From assembly GCF_000002865.3 (NCBI RefSeq), contig NW_001865060.1, positions 256,309 through 307,647 of the forward strand: a stretch of DNA of 51,339 nucleotides, in the 5' to 3' direction. This document shows, one piece after another, positions 1 to 11,137 of the stretch. Every line of letters begins with the position of its first letter. Positions within the stretch are counted from its first letter, which is position 1. The position numbers and the translations under genes are program-made. The stretch comes from Monosiga brevicollis MX1 (Eukaryota > Opisthokonta > Choanoflagellata > Craspedida > Salpingoecidae). The notes under the pieces were generated by a model, which did not search any database, was not told where the DNA came from, and saw only the letters and a list, made by a program, of their open reading frames with translations.

Positions 1-353
1 GGATGCGTTATTGCATCACGATGCTTCATAGAGCGATGCCTTTTGGCGCAGACGCGATTAAAGGACCAGTGGCCGCAGTCGCAGCAAACAGCGCTGGGAA
101 AAAAGGTGGTCAAATTTTCGTTGGCATGTACAGGATGGCTTTCAATGTAGTGCGCCATCAGCGGATCGCCCTTGCGCATTGAGCACACACATCCTGGCGC
201 AGGACAGTCAATCCAGTTCAGAGAAGGAAAGCACTCGGAAGGGCGGCGGAGATCGGGTGGAGTGGAATGGTGCGTTTGAACATGGCGTTGCTCATTGGAA
301 TCCGAGACAAGCATGTTGCAGATTGCACAAGACACCGGAGAAGGAGTCGCCAT
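1..353 (-). CDS. C2H2 zinc-finger protein, N-terminal part (runs off left edge)
   Basis: Reading leftward from the ATG at 351-353, the frame stays open for 117 codons to the window edge. Three finger-like units are visible. The first is C-x2-C-x11-H-x3-H, starting at CAIC near residue 9. The second is C-x4-C-x12-H-x4-H, starting at CPAPGC. The third is C-x2-C-x12-H-x4-H, starting at CCDC. The spacing fits the C2H2 family, so zinc binding, and perhaps nucleic-acid binding, is inferred. Just upstream of the ATG on this strand there is a pyrimidine-rich stretch ending TGCGTGCAG, and further up a GTGAGT donor near 448. An intron in the 5' leader, or an earlier coding exon, is therefore likely. 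The C terminus is outside the window, so overall function is unknown. Confidence 0.7.
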   Translation of the reverse strand, partial: MATPSPVSCAICNMLVSDSNEQRHVQTHHSTPPDLRRPSECFPSLNWIDCPAPGCVCSMRKGDPLMAHYIESHPVHANENLTTFFPSAVCCDCGHWSFNRVCAKRHRSMKHRDAITH

Positions 354-1079
354 AATGGCTGCACGCAAAGAAAAGAAAGGCAAGGTGAGATGGTTCACGC
401 ATCAATAAATGGCAGCGCATGCGAGGAATGAGGAAGGGTGGGGACTCACCGTTGAGGAGAAGGAAAATGCAACGGAAATTGTAACGGAAGAACGAATCTC
501 AACGGTCAAACCATAAGGGATGACACTTGGTACGTGACCGAAGTTGTCTCGATGAACAGGTGAAAAAGTGTCTCCGAGAAAGAATTGTCAGACCAATGTC
601 AGATAAAACTGGCCACGAGTCGAGGAGAGAACCGCGATCCAGGTGTGTACCATGGCAGAGATGGCGACGAAATGGAGTCCCTTATAAGGATGAACATGGT
701 GCGAAATTCAGAGAGGCGAGACGATCAGAGGTCCGCATTCAGAGAGACAGGCGCAACATTTTCCCGCCGCAGGACAGGTGTGTGCGCGCGCGCTCTCCGC
801 CCGGCGCCTCGATCGCGCTGCCATGTGCACACACGGGATAGTACAGATGGGACCACAGACACCGCTTGGTCCAGATCAGTACAAGATCCATGCCCATCGT
901 CTTCTCGGCCTCTCATGCTTGTCGTGCATGGGCGTAGGGAACTGCTTCAAGAAGCCTTGATTTGTTTCATTTGTTTGTGTTCGAAAGCCGCCTCCTCCCC
1001 CCTCACGGCTCAAGGCCGGACACTCTCCCAGACTCGCTTGCCCCTTCCGCCCCCTCCCCCGTTGGGTGCTTCCGGCACC
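354..1079. promoter_or_regulatory. Divergent intergenic region between zinc-finger and actinin-like genes
   Basis: This stretch of about 0.73 kb separates two divergently oriented start codons and must hold both promoters. The left part (about 354-448) is probably a leader intron of the zinc-finger gene. Several open frames exist in 527-1300, but none has a family signature. The longest runs straight through the first exon and first intron of the actinin-like gene in another frame. No TATA box or other regulatory element was recognised with confidence. Confidence 0.4.
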
Positions 1080-3841
1080 ATGGCCTCACAAGCTGACTGG
1101 GAGCGTCTTCAGCACACGGTACAGTGTGGTGCTCTGCCCCGATCCGCCCTGACTGCCAGCCATGCCTACACAAACGTGCGTCGTGGCTCACCGCCTGGCT
1201 CAACCCTCAACCACATGCTTTTGATCGTTGAGGACAGATTTTTACGCGATGGTGCAACCAGCGTCTGGCCAAGCGACAGCTGGATCCAATGGCCGATGTG
1301 GTAACCGACATTGGTGGGTTCAACCGCAATCGCCTATGCTGCCTCCCGGCTCCATAACTTCTGTGGGCCTCCTGTTGCCACTGAAACTCGACTTTGTAGC
1401 ACTCACCAGGGCGCTCAAAATGCAACGCAGGCAAGCAAAACCGACTTATTCAGCTCGTTGAGATCTTGTCCGAGCGGACGTGCGACAAAAAGATTATCGC
1501 CAATGCCCGCGTCAAAGCACAGGAGATTGAAAACTTGACCAAAGCCCTCGAGTTTGTGTACGAGTGTGGTGTGGACATGAAGCTCAAACCCTCACCGGAG
1601 AATCTCTATGACGGCGATGACCGCGCTGTCCTTGGTCTCATCTGGGCTCTCATGATGAAGTATCTCAAGTTTGCCCAGGAAGATGATGAAAACCTCTCTC
1701 CCAAGGTTCGGCACAAACGTTGCCTGCGGCCAGGTCCAAGCCTTGGCCCATCCTCGCCTTGCGCTTCTGATCTATTTTTGGTGTTCCTTTCCGTTCCTTT
1801 CCGTAGGAAGCATTGTTGCGTTGGGTCAATCTCAACACCAACGGCCATGCCCACGCCGAGGTCTCCAACTTTACCAAGGACTTTCAAAATGGGTGCGCAC
1901 CCTCTTCATGTCCACTTGCGCTGTCCAACTGCTCTCCCCCTTCCCTGCTTCTTGCTTCATTCAACCCCTCACTTTCTCTCACCTTGGCACACTCTTCTCC
2001 CGCCGCTCTTCCCGCCTTGGCATGCGTACTATACGCGTGCTTGTGGCCATGGTGACATGACACCAGCATGGCCCTCTGCGCTCTGATCCACAAGTTTAGG
2101 CCCGAGCTCATTCCCTACGATAGCCTCGACCCCGCCGACAAGCTCCATAACTTGCGCTTGGCAATCACGGCCGCTGGCCAGTACTTTGGCATGGAGCCTT
2201 ATTTGACGGCCGAAGACATTGGCAAACTGGACGAAAAGTCCATGCTCGTGTTCGTCTCTGAATTTTACAGCGGTATTACCGAGCAGCTGAAACTCGAGCT
2301 GGCCGCCCGACGCATTGCCCAGGTGGTAGCCTTCACCATGACCAACGATGAACTCAAGGCCCGCTATCTCGCCGAAGCCGCTGCACTCCACACGCGCATT
2401 CAGCAAGCCGAGGCACAGCTCACCGCTTATGGTCAAGCCAAGTCCACGACTATGACTGGCGCCCTTCAGCAACTCTCAAGCTTCAACAAGTATCGCAGCA
2501 CGGAGAAGCGTGACATGTACTCGGAACACATCAAGCTTGAAGCCCTCTTCACCAACCTGGCGACTCGCCTCGCTGACAACAGCCGCCCGCCCTTCCTCCC
2601 TGATGAGCCCCATCTGCGCGTTGAGGTGCGCGCCGACCGCCTCAAGGGCCTGCTGAAGCTTGAGCAGGATGTTGGTCTCTTCTTGCATAAAGAAGTCAGC
2701 CGCCAGCACCGCTTGCAACAGTTGGACCAGGAGCACCACTCACGCTATAACAAGCTGATCCAATGGACCACGGAACGCGAAAGCAACCTGCCAGACGTCG
2801 ACGCCGTCAAGTCCTCCGGGCAAGCACGTAACCTGCTTAAGCTCCTCGAGAGCACCGCCGAAGAGATTCAATCCCTACAAGATACCTCTGTCGCCAAGCT
2901 GCGCGAGATTCGCGAGACGTTGGCCAAGGACACCTACGAGTTTCTTGCCCGGGTTGAGGAGCGAGAAAAGGACTTGAGCGAACGCCTCGGTGGCTTCTCG
3001 GCCACCCTCATGTACCGCGCACCTGGCTTTGAGGATGCCCTGCAACGCGAAACCCTTCGAGAACAGGTTTGTTGGCTTCTCCACCCACAGACTCGGCCCG
3101 TTGCTATTCATGCCCCCCGCCCCCCTTTTTTTTGCTGCTTTCTCATGTTTCTCCCTGTGCTTGCGGAGCCAGGTGGAGCAACGAGCCTCGGTGCACAAGG
3201 ACATGTGCGAGCAAGTCACCGCCTGGGGCCATCAAGAGCAAACTTACCTCCAGACCAAGGAAGCCGTCACGTCTTACAGCGATGCCAAGGTATGTTGCGA
3301 TTTGCTGCCAAGTTCAATGAAGCAACGGTTGTGTCCAGCCAACACCCATTTGCGCCCCGCTCACCCTGCGCTGTGGCCCAATGGGTTGTTGTCTGGTTAC
3401 TCTTCAGCTCCAATTGAGCTTGTTGGATGGACATGCGGCTGAGCGTCAGGACCAGATCAACGGCCCCATTCAGAACATCAAAGAGCTCGGTATGACTCGG
3501 TTGTCCCTCGCGAGGTTTTACAGTCTCCCGCGCGCCCGCCTTGACGCTGATGACATGCTTCCTATGCTTTCCCGAGTGTGCAGGTCGTGGCATCTGCTCT
3601 GCGAGCTATGAAAGCACCCTGTCTCGCTGGCAATTTGCAGACACCGCAACAATTCTGCGACGTGAGGGAGAAATTGACACGCTCTGGGCTGAGCTCGAAC
3701 GTCTCGCCAGCGAAAAGCACAAGGTGAAAGAAAGACTCTTTGTTTTGAAGAGCGGCATCGGGGGATGTGAATGTGATGGAGGGACAGGTCGCCATTGACA
3801 TCAAGTCCCTGCTATGTTTTCTTTTTTTTTTTTTTTCTTTT

Positions 3842-3873
<32 letters not shown>

Positions 3874-6800
3874 TTTTGCGGGAGGGGTGTGTGTGTGCCG
3901 TGGAGTTCAATTTTTTTGCCTTGCTTTTACTTTGGCATGGCACAATTGCTTGATCTTAACTTGATGCGCTGCTTTGTTCTCGCGTAGGTACTGGAGGATG
4001 ACGTGGCACGTGAGGCCTATGCTCGAGATACACGTTTGCTGGCGCAGCAGCACCTGTCCAAGAGTGAGCAGCTCAACTCTTGGGCGGACGGGCGCTGCAC
4101 ATACTTGCGAGCGCGAGAGCCGTGTGACGATGAAGCCACCGCTCGTTTGCTGCTTGGCCTGCTTGGTGCCTTCCACGAAGAGCTCGACATTTTGCAGCGC
4201 ACCGATGTTGCTACCTGGGTGGCATTGGGACGCACAATCCTTGACCGCCGCTATACTGGTCTGTCCAGCTATGTTTACGAAGACCCCACTGCTCTTCAGA
4301 CTCGCGAGCAGCAATGGCAGGCTCGAGTCGGAGAGATGAACGAACTTGCCACTGCGAAGAAACCGTTCCTGGAGGACCACCTCGCTCGCGTCGAGTTTCA
4401 AGAAAGTGTGCGTCTTCAAGTGCGTAGCCACGCTGATGCACATGCGCTGCTGCAGGCGTGGTACACCGATAAGCGCGCCTTCTTGCAGCGTAAGGAGGTC
4501 ATCCAAGACGTGCAAAGTGCACTCTTTCACCTGGGGCTCCTAGCCACCTTTCAACAAGAGCTGGCTGACGTCATTGCTGGGCCGCTGACCGCCCTGCGTA
4601 CGCTCGGCACGGCCATTCGCGACGCCAAGTACGAGAGCACCTTTTCAAGCTGGGTGTACGAGGAGCCTTCCGCAGTGACTGCGCTCGAGACCGAAGTTGA
4701 AGCGCAGTGGATGCCCGAGCTGGAGCGCCTGGCTCAGGACAAGGTAACTGTTCTGCAGGATGATTTGGCTCGGGAACAATTTCGTGATCGTACACAGCTT
4801 CAGGTGGGTAACCACCGGGAGATGTTTGATGCGCTCGAAGCATGGGCACAGGTCAAGGTCGCCTACCTAGAGCACAAAGAGGATGTGCATGACTCTGAGG
4901 CCGCTAAAACCCAGCTCAGTCTCCTTGCCGCGTTCCGCGACGAGAAGCGTGGCATGCACGATACCTCAGTCGCGTCCCTGCGTGCAGCTGGCGAGCAGAT
5001 CCGTGCTGCGGAGTATCAAACGTCCTTGTCGTCCTGGCGCTACGAGCAACCCGATGCTGTTTCAGCCCTGGAGGCACAGATCGAAGCACGCTGGCAAGAG
5101 ATGGACGCGCTTGCGGATCGCAAGCAGGCCGTGCTTGAAGATGATCGTGATCGTGAGCTGTACGCAGAGCACACACGCTTGTTAGCTGGCCGTCACGATG
5201 CTGAGGCACAGCGTCTCAATGAGTGGGCTGATGAGCGTGAAGCTTACCTCAAGGCTCGTGAGACCTGCGACACCATCGCGCAGGCGCAGTATTTGCTTGC
5301 TGTTCTGGATCAACACGGTGCTTTCAAACGGGCCAAGTCCGACTCGACACTAGTGTCTTTTCACCGTCTAGGACAGGAAATCCTCGCCCGCAAGTATGAA
5401 ACAAGCTTGAGCACCTACGTATATGAGACCCCAGAACTTGTTCAAGGTCGCGAGGCCAGTTTGGCTGAGCGGTGGCAGCAACTGGACACCCTGGCTGCCG
5501 AGAAGTTGCCCTTTTTACAGGATCACCTGGCCCGCAATGAATTCCAGAACCGCGTCCGTCTCATGGTCAGCAATCATCGCGACAGCTTTCAAAAGCTAAG
5601 CGATTGGGCCAAGGTCAAAGAGGCCTACCTCCAAACACGCGAGGCTATCCACAGTGTGACCGAAGCCAAACTGCATCTCAGCTTGCTGGACGGGTTTCGC
5701 ACCGAGAAACAGGATATCTCCGCTGGAGCCGTGGCGGCGTTGAATCAGCTCGGCCAGGAGATTCGTGATGCCACCTATAGTACCAGCTATTCCTCCTGGC
5801 AGTATGAGCAGCCGGATGAAGTCAGTGCACTTGAAAGTCGCATCACTACGCGATGGGCCGAGCTGGACGGCCTGGCCACTGAAAAGCAGGCCGTACTAGA
5901 CGACCACCTGGCACGCGAGGAGTACGCCGAACAGACAAGGCTGCTGGCCGGACAGCATTTGGATCAGCACAACCGATTGCAAGCCTGGGCGACCGAAAAG
6001 CAGGCTTATCTCGACGTACGCGAAACGGTGGATACGGTGCAAGATGCCCACTATCACCTTAGCGTGCACCAAGCTTACGTAGGCGACAAAGCCACGGTGA
6101 CCGCAGCTGACCTTGCCTCGCTGCAAAAGCTGGGTGCGAACATCCTGGCTCGATCGTACAAGACTGCGCTCTCAGCCTATACCTACGAGGAGCCGGCCAG
6201 CATCACGGATCGCGAAGCCTCGTTGGCCGCGGCCTGGCAACAGCTAGACGCCGCCAGTGCTGTTAAGTTACCTATCCTTGAGGACCATCTGGCCCGCAAT
6301 GTCTTTCAGGAGAAGGTGCGCCTGTGGGTGCGAAACCACCAGGATGCCCACGCCAGCCTACGTGATTGGTCCGTGAATCGTCAGGCCTACCTTGAAACCA
6401 AAGAGCACGTCGAGTCAATCGCCGCTGCTGAGCTTGCGCGTAGCGTTTTGGACGCGTTTCGCCAAGAAAAGGCCGACGTCACCAAGGGTAATTTGGCCGC
6501 CCTACGCGACCTGGGGAATCAAATTCGGACGGCTCGCTACGAAACAGTTCATTCCAACTGGGCTTACGAGCACCCGGAGGCCGTGACAGCCCTTGAAGAA
6601 GAAATCGCTGGCCCAACCTGGGCCGCTCTTGATCAGCTGGCCGAAGCCAAACAGGCCGTGCTGGATGATGACCTGGCTCGAGAGCAGTTCAAAGAGGCCA
6701 CACGTCTCAAAGTGCAGAATCACAAGCGTCAGCACGAGCAACTCGACGCCTGGTGTCAGGCTCAAAGCGCATATCTCACCAAGAAGGAAGATGTGACCAA

Positions 6801-9800
6801 CAGCACCGTGGCCAAAGCTCAGCTCAGCCGCTTGGAGCTCCACGTGGCAAAAAAGGCCGACTTGACACAGGCCGACAAGGCCAACCACGTTGCCCTGGGA
6901 GAGGACATTCGCGCAGCCAAATACGAAACAGGGCACAGTTCGTGGGTGTACGAGGCCCCAGCGACGCTGCTGGAGCTTGAGGCCAGCTTGGCCACGTTTT
7001 GGCAGCAACTGCAAGCTGAACACGCAGCCAAATTGGGCGTGCTTGAGGACGACCTGGCGCGCGAGACGTACGCTGAAGAGACGCGGCTTCTGGCTGATCA
7101 GCACGAGGCCACTCAGAGCCTCTTACGCAACTGGGTTGAGGCCAAGCAAGCATACTTGCAGCAGCGAGAGGCCGTGGACAGCACCCGCGACGCGCGCTTC
7201 CACATCTCCTTGCTTGAAGCATTCATGCACGAACACCAGGCAAAGACCGAGACATCGTTGACCAGCTTCCAAGCGCTTGGCGCCAATGTCTTGGCACGTA
7301 AGTATGCCACCTCACTTAGTTCATACGTCTACGAAAAGCCCGAGGCCGTGCGGGAGCGAGAGGCCACTCTCGTAGCTCCTTGGGAAGCCCTGCTGAGTCT
7401 GGGCACGGACAAACGCGCTATCCTCGATGACCACCTGGCACGGTGTCTATTCCAGGATGAGACGCGTTTGGCCGTGCGCCTTCACGGTGAGTTTCACGGT
7501 GAGCTGCAAAAGTGGGCTGCTGCCTCACAAAGTTACCTGGACGCGCGAGAGGTCATCGAGACCGAGGAGGAAGCCACGCTTCAGCTTAACTTGCACGCAG
7601 CGCATGTCAGCGAGCTGGAAGATAAGCGCACGGGTGCCCTGGCAGCACTAGAGACGCGTGGTGGCAAGATCCGCTCAGCCCGCTATGAAACATCCATCTC
7701 AGCCTGGAGCTACGAAAAGCCGGACGAGGTGCAGGCGCTGGAAGCGGCTCTCTTGTCGGCTTGGGCTGGTCTGCGCGAAGCCGCAGCGACCAAAGCTGAT
7801 TACCTGAAGGATGCCCAGTCACGCAACCAGGTCAAGGCGGCCGTACTACTGTTGGCTGATCGCCATGACGGTGCTTGCAGCCGCTTAATGCAGTGGGCGG
7901 GATCCAAAACCACTTATCTTGACACACGGGAAGCGCTGGACAGCCTGGTGGCCGTGGCTGTGGCCCAACGTCTTTTGGAGGCCTTTGATCGAGAAAAGGA
8001 GATGATGCAAAATACGGCGCTTGCGAGTGTGAAGGCCCTTGGGGCAGAGGTCAAGACCACCACGTACCAGTCCTCCCTCTCCAGTTGGCAATATGCTGAA
8101 CCACAGCAGATTGATGCACGAGAAGCGCAGATTGATGCCGCCATGATTTCGGTGCGTGTTTTGTTTGTTTATTTTTGGTTTTTGCATTTTTTTTTTTTTT
8201 TGTTGTTGTGATGTGTCGTCTTGACACAATTGTTTCAAGGGAACTCACTGTCAAGCCTTAACTGAATCTGATTGTAGCTCCACACCAAGGGTGAAGCCAA
8301 ACGGACCCGCCTTGCTGAGGATGAACGACGAGAGGAAGCCAAGGAGGAGTTGCGACACCGCTTTGCGCATGCAGCACACGCGTTCCAGAGCTTTGTGAAG
8401 GTGGGTTGAGAAGGACGGCGCGCCTGTACCTGACTGCTTTCAAGTTTGCCCGGTCTTTGGCTGTGGGCGTTGTTGACTTCTGCCTCGCGATCTGCTTGCC
8501 CATTGCTGCATCTCAACCGAATTCACGCACGTGATCTTCCACTGTTTCATGCAGGACAACGTCATCTTCCTGCTGGACAAGCAAGACAGCAACAGTGCGT
8601 CGGGCGCGGCCACTTATGGGTTCACCTTGGAGGAGACATTGGCGTTTAAGGCCGAGTTGGATCGTGAAGATGTCCAGCTTGTTGCCCAAGCTGATGCGCT
8701 AAAGGTATGAAATATCGTGCTCTTTTTTGAGGACTGCACGCTGGCACACCACGGTGGCAAATTGGTGTGACAATGCCTCATCGGCACGCACATGGCTCCT
8801 CTCAATGGTCTACCCGTCTGGCGGCTTAGGGCAAGGCCACACAACTCGACTCAGAGCTGGCCGCTTATGGAGCGGTCACAAACGACTACACCAGTTTGAC
8901 CACAACGACACTTGACGGCCTTTCTGGCGAACTGCAGGGTCAGTCTCGTGCAGCTGTCGGCCCCTAACGCTCCAACTTTTGGCCCAAGCTCCGGGGGGCA
9001 CGGCTTGGTGTCTGCCGCTGACCTGACTTATCCGGCTTGGTTGGAATTGATGGTCGGCTTGGTATAGATGCTATCAAGCAGCGTTTGACGACTTACCAGC
9101 AAGAATTGGAACGCAAGCAAGCCAATGACGGCACCTGCCGCGAGTATGCTGACCGCGTGCACCCTCTGCTTGATCACATGTACAGCAGCATGGACAAGCT
9201 GGCTCGGCCTGAGGTGTGTATGTAGTCTGCTATGACTGGCAGCAGATGAGAACTATCGCATATCCAATATGCAGAGTACTCGATTTGTGGACTCGTGGTG
9301 ATTTGACCTCTGCGTCCTTGCAATGCACTCCTTGTCAGGGCACGCTGGAGGAGCAGTTGGCTCTGATTGAACAGGCCATGCGCGCCTGCGATGACCATGA
9401 CAAGGCCATTGCCGACATTCATCAAATGGAAAAGGATATGCAGGTTCGTTTGTGCCTGAAGCCGAATATGTGCCAGTTTGTCCCAGCTTTCGATATGACG
9501 GACCTTGGTGCTGAAATTCACCATTCCGCTGCCACGCGCACGTGACATTATACAGGCACGGGCCATCACGTTCAACCCCCACACGACAGTGACGGCGGAG
9601 GACTTGGAGATTCAGCTGCAAGATTTCCGAGATATCCTTCGGTACAAGCAGCCACTCCTGGAGAAGGAGATTGAGTTCAAGCGCTCGCGTGGCGTGACTG
9701 CAGAACAGCTTCAGGAGATTGAAGATTTCTTCCGCAATTTTGACAAGGACAACTCGGGAAGCATTGAACGCAAAGAGCTCAAGGCGTGCCTTTTTTCCTT

Positions 9801-10251
9801 GGGCGAGGAATTGACAAGCCAAGAAGTCGAGGGCTACGTGAAGAAGTTTGGTGGTGCCAACGGCTCTCTTAGCATCAACCAGTTCCGCGATCTGATGGTC
9901 CACCTCATTGGTGTCATCCATACTCAGCAGTCCATCCTCGATGCCTTCCGCTTCATTGGTCGCGGAGACGAATCCATGGTGGGTACTGGACTTCTGCCTG
10001 CATGTCTGTGTAGTATGCGCCACGATGGGCCTCACTGCCACTCTTCACCCTTTTCGTTTGACTTGATTTCATGTCATTTGCTTATCGCATTGAATGATTC
10101 TTGTTCCTCCCCTTCAACTCAGGTTGCAATGGAGAAGTTACAGCCACGATTGACCAAGGCACATTTCGATTTTATCGTCGCCTCACAACCCGCCACCGCG
10201 ACCGGGCAGATTGATTATCCCAAGTTTGTGGATAACGTTTTTGCTCGCTAA
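1080..10251 (+). CDS. Giant alpha-actinin-like actin crosslinker: 2 CH domains, about 16 spectrin-like repeats, EF-hands
   Basis: Sixteen exons join in phase: 1080-1118, 1238-1313, 1431-1705, 1807-1892, 2067-3066, 3173-3289, 3408-3489, 3584-3723, 3988-8151, 8278-8400, 8555-8704, 8830-8938, 9068-9213, 9339-9443, 9556-9978, 10123-10251. They give 7164 nt, or 2387 residues. The ATG lies in a CACCATGG context. CH1 spans about residues 6-115 (FTRWCNQRL, LIQLVEILS) and CH2 about 131-238 (MALCALIHKFRP); paired CH domains bind F-actin. About 16 spectrin-like repeats follow. The C terminus matches alpha-actinin. One EF-hand loop is canonical (DKDNSGSIERKE, residues 2267-2278), the next is degenerate, and a Ca-insensitive EF-like end follows. 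There is no PH domain, unlike beta-spectrin. Classic alpha-actinin has four repeats of about 120 residues. Here the repeats average about 127, so an antiparallel dimer (inferred from the family) would be several times longer. The single canonical loop suggests possible calcium regulation. Confidence 0.9.
3819..3877 (+). repeat. Poly-T tract in intron 8 of the actinin-like gene
   Basis: About 59 bases of almost pure T, broken by isolated C residues, lie in the intron between the exons ending at 3723 and starting at 3988. The tract is much longer than an ordinary polypyrimidine tract and sits more than 100 nt before the acceptor. It is probably slippage-derived simple sequence. Confidence 0.9.
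3988..8151 (+). repeat. Eleven tandem spectrin-like repeats within a single 4.2-kb exon
   Basis: Exon 9 encodes 1388 residues with no intron and holds eleven copies of a unit of about 127 residues (about 381 nt). Each copy begins with a D-D/H-L-A-R-type signature such as VLEDDLARE or FLEDHLAR. Each has a mid-unit tryptophan followed by AYL, and a YETSLSSWVYE-like stretch in its second half. The copies fall into classes by the text after the signature: A (Y-x-TRLLA-QH), B (FQ-x-VRL), C (QF-x-T-LQV-NH) and a divergent last unit D. Their order is A-B-C-A-B-A-B-C-A-B-D, which suggests expansion in blocks of two or three repeats. Confidence 0.8.
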
Positions 10252-10851
10252 GACTTGAACGCCCCTTCGACAGCGGGAGCCGATGCTCTGGCTCTCCCCG
10301 CCCCATTTCCTGATTATCTAGCTGCCTCTTCAACCTTTTGCATAACAAAAAAAAAAGGAACAATTGAGATAAGATCATGAATGGAATAGGAAAAAAGCCG
10401 AAAACAGAAAATTTGAAAAAATTATTCTAAGATTGAGCCCTAGGAATCAAAGGCTGATGAATGGCCCTGCCTGTGCATGGAGGTACTCAAAGGCGTCAAA
10501 GTTGATGCCGGCCTCGACTTCTGGCTGAATGGCACGTGTACACTACCAACTTCAAGCGTTGCCCTTTCGACAACCTTTCCAAATCTCAATCTACGAGTTG
10601 AGTTGCTTTCAAGTTCCCGAGCACGGCTTTTAAGCCATTTGCTGCTATTTGGAGCATTCATGGTGGGACTGTTCATTCAAATTTGCTTTGTTGAGCATCA
10701 TGATGCCGATTCCCCGATGAACGCACACAGTCACGCACAGAAAGGGATCATGGGGCGTGTAAGCAAGGACAACTGCGGTTTTTATCAATGCTTTACGTTT
10801 GCAAACAGTCAGTCACAGGCAAGACAAGACGCTCATGGCGCTCACAACATG
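10252..10851. other. Convergent intergenic region, 3' ends of actinin-like and receptor genes
   Basis: This 600-nt stretch lies between two stop codons that face each other. It contains an A-rich run near 10348-10360 and a region near 10380-10430 rich in A and T. No canonical AATAAA was identified with confidence for either gene, and no additional gene was recognised. The short frames at 10440-10935 have no family resemblance. Confidence 0.6.
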
Positions 10852-11137
10852 TTATACATCAGAGGTGGCACCATCGACGTCGATGTATTCCATGTTGAGC
10901 TGCAGCATGCGGCGTGCCTCGTTATCTTTGTCTGAGTGCCAATGGCGCTCGGGCGAGCCATGCTCGAGTGGTAGGCCGTCGGGTCGCTCAGGGTTCAGAT
11001 CAACATTGGGCAGGGGCTCCAAATCTTGGTATAGAGATTCCAGATCAGGCCGATCGTAGCCGCGCTCCGGATCCAAGTACGCCAAGCTTGACGTATCATA
11101 CAGCGGGTTGAGGTATGCAGGCGAAGTTCCACCATCC
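10852..11137 (-). other. Receptor cytoplasmic tail with SH2-, PTB- and PDZ-type motifs
   Basis: The last exon encodes most of the cytoplasmic tail. Six tyrosines lie in short motifs: AYLNP, LYDTS, AYLDP, GYDRP, LYQDL and EYIDV. YLNP fits the pY-x-N pattern bound by Grb2-type SH2 domains. YLNP, YLDP and YDRP fit pY-x-x-P, and YDRP fits the Crk/Nck-type pY-D-x-P. NPLY is an NPxY sequence of the kind bound by PTB domains. The protein ends T-S-D-V, a class I PDZ-ligand pattern. These matches rest on short consensus patterns known from animals; phosphorylation and binding are inferred. Confidence 0.6.

Noticed and set aside
356-385. Plus-strand MAARKEKKGK followed by a GTGAGA donor-like site, 3 nt from the opposite-strand ATG
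   Set aside because: It is the complement of a good polypyrimidine tract and acceptor for the minus-strand zinc-finger gene. The only in-phase continuation gives a 29-residue peptide.
527-1304. Overlapping plus-strand open frames, up to 239 codons
   Set aside because: They have no family signature, and the longest runs through exon 1 and intron 1 of the actinin-like gene in the wrong frame.
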